Assembly: GCA_947044405.1 (NCBI GenBank)
Contig: CAMRHE010000156.1
Span: 3,535,001 to 3,599,000 of the forward strand
DNA: 64,000 bases
Origin: Leptodactylus fallax
Lineage: Eukaryota > Chordata > Amphibia > Anura > Leptodactylidae
Reading direction: 5' to 3'
Of the stretch, positions 56,030-64,000 are shown piece by piece. Under the pieces are notes generated by a model. That model searched no databases. It saw only the letters and a program-made list of their open reading frames with translations, and was not told the DNA's origin. The position numbers and the translations under genes are program-made. Every line of letters begins with the position of its first letter. Position 1 is the stretch's first letter.

Positions 56030-57290
56030 GCAGACTGTACAAGGCATCAAAAGGTGTTAGAATTGTTGGGTTTGTACTTGACCACAAAGTTGTAGTTGGC
56101 CAAACAAGAAGTCCATCTTTGCTCCAGAGTTCTCAGATGGATGGTGTTCAGATACACTAGGAGTTTGTCATCCATGTAGACCTGAAGGGTGCTGCACCTA
56201 AGTAGACCTAGATATTTTCAGTAACAGCCCATACCAATTCAAGATAACTGTGTTTGAAGGAACTGTAGTTTTGGTTGTTCTTTTCAGCTAGCTTGAAAGC
56301 TCAGTTGATGCAAACTATCATCCTCTTTCTTTCCTCTTGCATCTGGGACAGGTTGACTCCACAACCTTTCTTTCTTGCATTTGGTGGAGGACTAGCTGGT
56401 ATTTCTCAGTCCAGTCAATGGGGATCTTCCTCTTTATCTGGACTTTAGGATAGTCCTTCAGCAGTTCTTTCAAAAGCTCAGAAATCTGAATGAGGTATGA
56501 TAATTGCCTATAGTATTTGCAAATTCTGAGAAATTTTCCCACCATGACCACAGCGATCTTCTCTGCGTCTGGCATCACACTTGCAGAACTAACAGAATGT
56601 CCCAAATAGTTAACCTGAGGTTGCAGCAGATGGCACTTGGATGACTTTATTTTAAGTCTATGCGTGATCAGGGCCTGGAAGACTTCAGCTAGGTTCTGCA
56701 GGTGGACTTTATAGGATTTGGAATGAATAAAGATATCATCCAAGTACAGCAGAATAATTTCAAAGTTCTTGTAGTGCAAACAACATTGCATCAGCTTCTG
56801 GGAGGTTCTATGTGCATTACATAGACCACGGGGCATGCTGTTAAATTCAAACAGACCCACGGGAGTGATACATGCTGTGTTCCCTCTTAGTCTTCTTCAG
56901 CCATGGGTACTTGCCAATACCCACTTTTCAAATAAGAGTGTAAATAATATGCAGCTAAATTCAAGACTGTTAAGGACTCTTCAATTCTTGGCAGCAGGTA
57001 GGCATCCTTGCGAGTTATGTTGTTGAGCTTCCTGTAGTACATGTATAACCAGATGTTGCTGTCTTTCTTCCAGACTAGGACCAGGGGGCAGTCTCGAAAT
57101 ATTATAGCATCCTTCATCTCCCTGATAATTTTCTTAACATTGTGGTACATGTCTGGTGGTATAATCCTGTATCTCTCCTTAACTGGAGGATGTAAGGCAG
57201 TTGTGATGGTGTGCTTGATGTCTCTGGCTCCCTTATGTTCAAGGGATATTGACTAAAGGCCTGATGGTGCTCTTACAACGTATAGGATCC
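56030..57290 (-). pseudogene. Ty3/Gypsy pol fragment (RT and RNase H)
   Basis: Minus strand 57150-56887 gives the RT start (VWKKDSNIWLYMYYRKLNNI, LPRIEESLTVL, SGYWQVPMAEED). A stop follows, then 56860-56318 with FNSMPRGLCNAHRTSQKLMQ, ILLYLDDIFIHSKS (catalytic YLDD), HRLKIKSSKCHLLQPQVNYL and GHSVS. RNase H-like text (NNQNYSSFKHSYLELVWAVT) follows near 56280. No LTRs, gag or integrase nearby. Heavily decayed. Confidence 0.82.
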
Positions 57291-57584
57291 CGGTAATGTG
57301 GTCAGCCGATATAGTCATGGTGCCAACATGGATTTCTCCCAACCAAGGTGTTGCTGGACTTTCTTCCTGGCTGTTTTGCATCTACTTGGCCAGGTGGGTG
57401 ATGACTGTTGGAATGTCCACATGGTCCTGCAAGGTTACCTGGGACAGGAGAGCAACATGGTAATACTCAGATTCAGAAGGCAGATGAGAAAATTTCCTTG
57501 GGATAAATTCACCAGGCACCCTGCAGCCATCACCATGGGATGCTCCTCCAGCAAGATGGGTTCCAGGGCTTGTTGATCTTGACC

Positions 57585-58357
57585 TTAAAGGGGTTGTCCA
57601 GGATAACTGGAAATCCCTAAGCTAATCTAAACACCCTCCCCCCCTCCTACTTTCTAAATAACATAATTATTAAAAAATGTATATTTACCCATATTCCTGG
57701 GGCGTTCATGTGACCGCCCCAGGGAGATTTTCCGATTATCTGGTGAAGATCCGTTTCCCCATTTCCGCAAAAGGATCATCACTACTACTCCCCCCATTCA
57801 TCCCATTATACTTACCTTCCACACTTCTTCCTGGGGGACGGTTCCTCCTTCTTTACTGATTCTGCAGACGCACCCTCTTCTCCAAACGTTGCTCTGCGCA
57901 CTGCTGCCGATAATCCACCTCTACTGAGCAGCTTTCACGCATTCAGCGCTGGAGAAGAGCGAGCGCCTGCAGAATCAGTAAAGAAGGAGGGGCCATCCAC
58001 CAGGAAGAAGCGTGGAAGGAAGAGAGGTAAGTATATAATGGGGTCAGGGGTTGGGCTGAGTAGGTAGGGAAGGGCAGGATAGCTAGAGAGACAGGGAGGG
58101 GGGTGTGTGGGAGGGAGGGAGAGAGAGGGGGAGGGGAAGTGAAGAAGGAGGGAGGAATGAGGTGAGAGGGATTAGTGTGGAAGTTACATAGCAGGAAGCT
58201 GAACCATGTAAACAAATGAAGGAGATACCAGGAGCTCCCAGAGACACCCAGAAATCACTCAAAACACGACTAAAGGTATATGGGTGCATTTATTAACCCA
58301 TTAATAGCACTAAGACATTTTTTTAAAAAACATTTTTTGCCTGGAAAAACCCTTTAA
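57585..58357. mobile_element. T2-type MITE (773 bp)
   Basis: TTAA at both ends. Left TTAAAGGGGTTGTCCAGGAT, right TGCCTGGAAAAACCCTTTAA. An inner inverted pair (tccttctttactgattctgcag and its inverse, about 57847-57870 and 57968-57990) and a purine-rich stretch at 58083-58155 (agggaggg/gagagag) are inside. Confidence 0.8.
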
Positions 58358-58989
58358 ATGCTCATACAGGTTCATCATCATAGCAGAATTTCAGCACTAG
58401 GTTGTTGGATTACAGTATTTTGTGCTGGATTCTGGTATTTGGTGCTTCTGGGTTTTTTTTTTTACTGCAGTGTGGTATTTGGTGATGCTAAGTGTTTTAA
58501 ATTTGCTGTACTGCAGTATTTGGTTGCCACAGGTAACATTAACCTTAGCATTTATTTTCACACTTATTGGTAGTATTTCTTTGCTGGTCACAGTGCACAA
58601 TTTTCACTTTCAGCATTGCTATAGGTTTGCAATTTCTCAAGAAAGATGACATCTGTGACCTCAAAAAAAAAACCAGGGCCATGGATACACATTCTCTTGA
58701 CTCATCGGATTCACAGATTATCTCCCTAGTGGTCTATGAAGTCTTGTTTCTTGCATCAATATTCATCCATGCTGGTTGGAAGATGTTTTCTTGATCCCCG
58801 GTGACCAACTCTCCATTACCATTATTTAGGGGACCTACTTGTAGTGTCCTTGTTTTTTTTGCATTTATATATTTTAATATTTTTGGGGGGTTAGTTTTGC
58901 TTTCCAACAGCTCCCCCCTCCACTCGAAAGGTTAGATGCAGGAGGCAGCAACCCTGGCACACGCCACAGACACGTTTTCTTCAGCGGTG
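58358..58989. other. No feature recognised
   Basis: The short frames around 58358-58794 show no domain. A T-rich stretch precedes the L2. Confidence 0.4.
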
Positions 58990-60409
58990 CTATAGGTGTG
59001 CTGAATGTCTGTGGAGAAAATCACGTACACCTGCAGACTTCCTCCACTTTAAATTTATGCTTAAAACCTATAATTCTGCCCTTCACCTAGCCAAACAAAA
59101 CTATTTCACCGCTCTCATCTCTTCTCTCTCCTGTAACCCTAAAAGGCTATTTGAAACTTTTCACTCCTTACTCACTCCCAAGGTGCAGATGCCATTCACA
59201 GACCTTAGCGCAGATGACCTGGCCACTTATTTCCATGACAAAATTGATAAGATCCGTCAGGAAATAACTGCCCGATCCCCAGGTGGCACTGATCCCCTCA
59301 CCAGCCGCACTTCAGACTGTTCATTCTAATCTTTTGAACCTGTTACAGAGGAGGAAGTATCTCAGCTACTTTCTTCTTCTCGCCCTACAGCCTGTAGTAG
59401 TGACCCTTTCCCCTCACACCTTCTCCAGTCTCTGTCGCCTGCCGTCACGACTTACCTTACTAAAATTTTTAACCTCTCTCTCTCTTCTGGAATTTTCCCA
59501 TCCTCTTTCAAACATGCTGTCATAACCCCACTACTGAAGAAATCCTCCCTTGACTCGTCCTGTGCTGCTAACTATCGACCTGTCTCTAACCTTCCTTTTA
59601 TCTCCAAAATCTTGGAACGCTTAGTCTATTCTCGTTTGATCCACTATCTTTCTGCTAACTCTCTTCTTGACCCCTTACAATCTGGCTTCCGCACTCTGCA
59701 CTCTACTGAAACGGCCCTCACAAAAGTCTCCAATGATCTCCTGACTGCTAAATACAAAGGTGATTACTATCTTCTTATTCTTCTAGATCTCTCAGCAGCA
59801 TTTGACACTGTTGACTATCAACTCCTCCTCACTATGCTCCGTTCTGTCAGCCTCACAGACACTGCTCTCTCCTGGTTCTCCTCTTATCTCTCTGACCGCA
59901 CCTTTTGAGTAACATTTGTGGGCTCTGTTTCTTCCCCTCTTCCCCTTGCCATTAGGGTTCCTCAGGGCTCGGTCCTAGGTTTCCTGCTCTTCTCCCTCTA
60001 CACAGTCCCCATTGGACAAACCATCACTAGATTTGGCTTCCGGTATCATCTTTATGCTGATGACACCCAATTATATACTTCATCCCGTGACATCACTCCT
60101 GCACTAATACAGAACACCAGTGACTGCCTCTCTGCTGTCTCAAATATCATGTCTTCGCTTTATCTGAAACTGAATCTCTCAAAGACTGAACTACTGCTGT
60201 TTCCACCATCTAATAGATCTGTCCCTGATATCTCCATTGCAGTCTCTGGCCTTACCATAACTCCTAGGCAGTATGCCTGCTGCCTCGGGGTTTTGTTTGA
60301 CTCAGACCTTTCCTTCACACCCCATATCCAATCACTCGCACGCTCATGTCATCTCCAACTCAAAAACATCTCCAGAATCTGCCCTTTCCTTACTGCAAAT
60401 ACACTAAAG

Positions 60410-60816
60410 CAATTTACCCGGGGGCCGCTGGAGGTAGAGTCTGGGTGAGGCAGGGCCGCATCAGGTTTTACTGGGGATACTCCAGCAGGTCACGGCCTAT
60501 TTATATATAAAAAAAAACTTATCCTCACCTACCTGTGATGCCTTGATGCAGCCGCCGCCTCCTCTTCTTGTCCGAGAGGTCTGTTTCTCAGCGTAGGAGC
60601 GTAAACCAGCCCAGGACAGGCCCCGCTCAGCGTTGTTTTTTTTAAAGCGGCCTGTTCTGATAGTAAAAAATGCCGCCCCCCAGACAGTGCGTCCCTGGTG
60701 CCATTCATATCAAACTCGGGCCGCACTAACATTAAACTTTGATATTGAGGTGGGGGCCGCAAACTATTGTCCCGAGGGCCGCAGTTGGCCCGCGGGCCGC
60801 GAGTTTTAGACCCCTG
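60410..60816. mobile_element. hAT-type MITE inside the L2 (407 bp)
   Basis: Right end TTTTAGACCCCTG, left end degraded (CAATTTACCCGGGGGCCGCT). Perfect 8-bp target duplication cactaaag at 60402-60409 and 60817-60824. GC-rich sub-terminal parts (gggccgc..gcgggccgcgag) fit a hAT family known across vertebrates (caggggtctaaaactcg.. ends). Confidence 0.88.
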
Positions 60817-61138
60817 CACTAAAGACACTTATTGTTGCCCTGATCCACTCTCGCCTTGACTACTGTAACTCCTTACTAGTCGGTCTTCCCCTTACTAAAC
60901 TCTCCCCTCTACAATCTATTCTGAATGCGGCGGCCAGGCTCATCTATCAGTCTAGACACTATAGCGATGCCTGCTGTCTGTGCCGGTCACTACATTGGCT
61001 GACTATTCAATACAGAATACAATATAAACTTATCACCCTCATTCACAAGGCTCTCCATAATTCTGCACCTCCCTACATTTCCTCCCTCATCTCTGTCTAT
61101 CACCCAACCCGTGCTCTCCATTCACTCAATGACCTAAG

Positions 61139-62497
61139 TGTGATGAACCGACCCTCAGTTTTATATCTTTCTTGGAAGTGTGTTTTACTTGCTTAGGTCA
61201 GTCCTTCCCCCACTTGGAATGCAGTGCTTTAGTTGAGTCCACATTACTGAACGATAGGCTTCACTGGTTTTATGTGTGTTCATTGGAGATGGCTTGCTAT
61301 AGCCAGGCACTTTTATTATCCCTGGCCAGATGGGATGGGGGATAGCAAGCCTTAACTTCACCCATCTCTCCGAGGGTTCTGCAAAGGTGGGAGAAGGGGG
61401 GCTGCCTAGGTGCAAGGGGTGGGTGGAGCACTAGCCATATGCTGTGGGCAGACCTGGATTCTGGGGTCATTCAGCAAAGAGGCAGTAAGGAGCTCTGATC
61501 TGGGAGAAGATGAGAGGGCCTGCCCTACTGAGGAATGCTTTGAGGGCCTAGTTCTGGACAGCATGTAGAAGGATTGTTTTATGCAACTTGCTTAAGCTTG
61601 CGCCCTAGGCCCAAAACTCTGCTGTGGCCTAGAGAAACGGACTACGAGTCTATTGTGTTGAGCATGGAAGAGAGACAGCTAGGACAAAGCTGTGTGCTCA
61701 GGTATTTTTTCTAATCTTTATTTCCTTTTATTTTTGTTGGATTTCCCAGAGAGATGCTCACAGACCAAGGTACCCAGTTCATGTCTGCCTTGATGCAAGG
61801 CCTGTGTAAGGTAACAGAGGTGCAACATCTGGTGTCCAGCCCGTATCACCCACAGACCAATGGCCTGTGTGAACGGTTCAATGGCACCCTGGAGCAGATG
61901 CCCAGGATGTTAGTCGAGTCCCACGGGTGCGACTGGGAGCCTTATCTCCCGCACCTGCTGTTCGCTTACCGGGAGGTGCCGCAAGCCTCAACGGGGTTCT
62001 TCCTCTTTGAGCTCTTGTACGGGAGACGTGTACAGGGGCCCCTAACTCTTGTGAAAGAGTCCTGGGAAGGAGAAACAGCCATCCAAGGTGTGCCAGTCGT
62101 GCCCATGGCCCAAGTGCAGACGGCATGGGGTGCTGGAGGTGGGACCCAAGAAGGGGGTGTGTCAAATGTATTACCTGTCAATGTATTGTGGAGGGATGGT
62201 TTGGGGAAGCATAATCTCAGTCATTTGCCCAAGGTAAATCTTTATTTCCTTTTATTTTGGTGTATTGTATCATTGCCCTTTTGCTTGTATGTTTATGCTT
62301 GATCATATTAATATTGTATATTTCTGTATATGCTATTAATTCATACCGACCCACTTGGGTTATTAAACATATAAAATTTATATCGCTCGTTCGTTTTATC
62401 CTATGACCCGGTCTACTCACGGTGTGTGAGTGGGAGGTTAAGAAAGAAGTTTGATCGCAGGCGTGCCAGGCGGCTGGGCGAGGCGATATTCTTCACA
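61139..62497 (+). mobile_element. Ty3/Gypsy-like LTR element remnant inside the L2
   Basis: Starts TGTGATGAACC and ends TATTCTTCACA, with 5-bp duplication ctaag (61134-61138, 62498-62502). Contains an integrase fragment and, just before 62157, a purine tract (aagaaggggg). The 3' LTR would be about 62157-62497. The left end does not match it except for a short atctttatttccttttatttt shared at 61715 and 62238, so the left LTR is a different or rearranged sequence. Confidence 0.7.
61754..62302 (+). pseudogene. Gypsy integrase fragment
   Basis: MLTDQGTQFMSALMQGLCKV (second catalytic Asp of the integrase core), SSPYHPQTNGLCERFNGTLE (catalytic Glu) and LPHLLFAYREVPQASTGFFL, followed by ELLYGRRVQGPLTLVKESWE: the second half of a Ty3/Gypsy integrase core and start of the C-terminal domain. 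After about codon 115 the frame reads non-coding sequence and the 3' LTR. RT, RNase H and the first Asp are deleted. Confidence 0.9.
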
Positions 62498-63105
62498 CTA
62501 AGACTAACATCCTCTATTATCAGAACCTCCCACGCTCGTATACAAGACTTCTCCCGAGTTGCACCACTTCTCTGGAATGCTCTATCCCGGACTATTAGAT
62601 TAACCCCCAATTTCAACAGCTTCATGCGTAAACTAAAGACATATCTTTTCAGACAGGCCTATCACAACTCCTAATGTAAACCCTTCTGTAGTTAGAATCC
62701 CTAAAACATACCATCCTCTGTTCACGCTCCCGCATTACCTCACAGAATATGATGCCATATCAGACTAACTTTATATGTCCAGGCACCATCTGCACGTTAA
62801 AGGACACGACTGATGATGGCTCATACAGCTTTATATATGTGTAAAGACAGTAACCTCTATTACAGAATTGTCTGACCATTGTACAAACAATGCTACATCT
62901 GTTGCCACCTCTGCTATCTCCTGTGTCACACCCTCTACCTCATAGATTGTAAGCTCTTGCGAGCAGGGCCCTCATTCCCAGTGTGTGAATTGAATATTTC
63001 TTTGTAATGTATCTTTTTTGTCAGTACTTGAACCCTACAAATTGTACAGTGCTGCGGAATATGTTGGCGCTATGTAAATAAAAATGTATTATTATTATTA
63101 TTATC

Positions 63106-64000
63106 CAATAGCCACCTGTATTTCATTATGTATATTAGCTGACTTTATTACCCTTTTATAGATTGTATTAAGCCCTTTATAATTCTCAGAGGCTAAAGCT
63201 GACCCTTCGGATTTATAAGTTTTAAATGCCTGTTTTTTATTGTTTATTGCCCTTTTAACCAGAGCTGTAAGCCATAGGGAGGTTATTTTAAGGCCTTTAT
63301 ACTTGTTCCCTATGGATATACATTTTGCTATATACTTGCTCAATGTAGCTTTAAATGTCTCCCACTTAACCTCTGCAACACTATATGACAATAGCTGTTC
63401 CCAGTCTATATTCTGAAGTGCAGCCCTTAACCTGGGAAAATTGTCCTTTTTAAAATTAAGGGATTTTGCCCTCCCAACCTTTGTTTGTTTTTTTTAACAA
63501 TTTAAATGGAATCTGATCAGATTATGGTCACTATTACCAAGGTTTTCTCCAACAGTGACATTTACAACAAATTCTGTATTATTAGAAATGATCAGATCCA
63601 GCGGAGCATCCCATCTAGTTGGATCTTCTACAAGCTGGACCATAAAACTGTCCTGCAACAAGTTGATGAATTTCCTCCCCTTTGGAGATGATGTAGAACC
63701 AAGACCCCAGTCAACATCCAGGTAGTTAAAATCTCCCATCAAGACCACCATAATTGCCTGTGCCGCCCTCTCAATTTCCTTATACAACTGACTAACTCCT
63801 CAGTTATGTTGAGTGGTCTATAGATTATAACAAAAAGCATTTTATCAGTGGTCACATCCTTATGCAATTCTACCCACAAGGATTCCACATCCTCACAATC
63901 TTCACCCACATTTTCAACCACATTTGCTTCTTTTACACTCACTGTCATACCACTTCTGACATACATACATACTCCACCTTCCTTCCTTTTAGCCCTATCT
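63106..64000 (-). pseudogene. CR1-type LINE ORF2: endonuclease and linker (continues beyond the window)
   Basis: Minus strand: YVRSGMTVSV, DVESLWVELH, MLFVIIYRPLN (63966-63739), then IMVVLMGDFNYLDVDW (catalytic Asp-Asn), FMVQLVEDPTRWDAPLDLII and GENLGNSDHNLIRFHL (Ser-Asp-His) at 63787-63494. After a frame change comes the post-endonuclease linker (WLTALVKRAINNKKQAFKTY, 63391-63101). It is cut at 63105, where the L2 tail begins, and runs off the window at 64000. Confidence 0.85.

Larger units (their letters stand above)
59050..62674 (+). pseudogene. L2 ORF2: reverse transcriptase and C-terminus
   Basis: 59057-59329: post-endonuclease linker (ATYFHDKIDKIRQEI). 59612-59908: RT (ERLVYSRLIHYLSANSLLDP, LQSGFRTLHSTETAL, LLILLDLSAAFDTVDYQLLL with the first Asp). 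59918-60448: [20 protein letters not shown] and [14 protein letters not shown] (catalytic YADD). After the MITE: SRLDYCNSLLVGLP, LNAAARLIYQ (60830-61137). After the LTR element: FSRVAPLLWNALSRTIRL and KLKTYLFRQAYHNS-stop (62500-62674). Two or more frameshifts. Confidence 0.88.
58990..63105 (+). mobile_element. L2-clade LINE, 5'-truncated, with two nested insertions
   Basis: Coding remnants of an L2 ORF2 run from about 59050 to 62674. The 3' UTR ends with agtgctgcggaatatgttgg and an ATT microsatellite (63088-63103). A hAT MITE (60410-60816) and an LTR element (61139-62497) sit inside, and the LINE text is continuous across both. Confidence 0.88.

Noticed and set aside
58083..58155. Purine-rich stretch as a retroelement purine tract
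   Set aside because: It is a simple GA-rich microsatellite inside a MITE with no LTR next to it.
62808..62830. Possible hammerhead core (ctgatgatgg) in the L2 3' region
   Set aside because: No GAAA strand or stem II at a suitable distance.

Overview
The window looks like a stretch of an anuran (frog) genome, probably hyloid. It has one recognisable single-copy host gene exon, BASP1 at 346-1069, with its intron-side splice acceptor and 3' UTR. The remaining 62 kb is almost entirely transposable elements and their debris. The anuran reading rests on several things: many TTAA-flanked MITEs with TTAAAGG-type ends (like the Xenopus T2 family), several Tc1/mariner copies with long IR/DR termini, a Neptune-type Penelope element, frog-type L1, L2 and CR1 LINEs, and large hAT-type non-autonomous elements. 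No species can be named from the sequence alone. No tRNA, rRNA or CRISPR is visible.

Layout. 1-2000: BASP1 last exon and 3' UTR. 2-8 kb: T2-type MITEs, a 40-bp minisatellite, and a Tc1 copy that has itself been invaded. 8.3-14.1 kb: a mariner remnant, a Penelope-like element (RT plus GIY-YIG endonuclease, broken by two frameshifts), and a Tc1 nested in a frog interspersed repeat. 14.8-16.7 kb: a 5'-truncated L1 with a perfect 18-bp target duplication. 17.3-22.4 kb: two inverted, degenerate BED-finger hAT copies, one hit by a Tc1 and the other by a 569-bp dimeric element. 22.4-28.2 kb: Tc1 pieces, hAT and T2 MITEs, and a 608-bp palindrome. 28.9-34.8 kb: a LINE split by a 4.9-kb LTR element. 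36-42.5 kb: a TTAA MITE that received two L1 insertions at one target site. 43-49.3 kb: MITEs, an L2 tail, Tc1 copies and an L1 endonuclease remnant. 49.7-53.1 kb: a hAT-type element swollen by a minisatellite whose orientation flips. 54-64 kb: L1, Gypsy, L2 (itself carrying a hAT MITE and an LTR element) and CR1 fragments.

Two items stand out. First, the LTR element at 29553-34430 has no visible gag or pol. Instead it carries an intronless coiled-coil reading frame (one in-frame stop, two frame changes). Its parts resemble the non-muscle myosin II heavy-chain rod, a short segment of HIP1, and the SPRY domain of hnRNP U. It reads as a multi-gene host transduction inside a retrotransposon. Second, the 569-bp insertion at 21712-22280 is 1.83 copies of a 311-bp unit. 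Each unit holds, on the minus strand, a type I hammerhead ribozyme fold. One copy has an intact core and the other a C-to-U change at a core position. The insertion is flanked by a 13-bp target duplication. This is the architecture expected of an animal retrozyme, a circular-RNA-derived non-autonomous retroelement.

Family assignments come from motif recognition by eye; no database search was run. Functions of the chimeric reading frame are not known and are not claimed.
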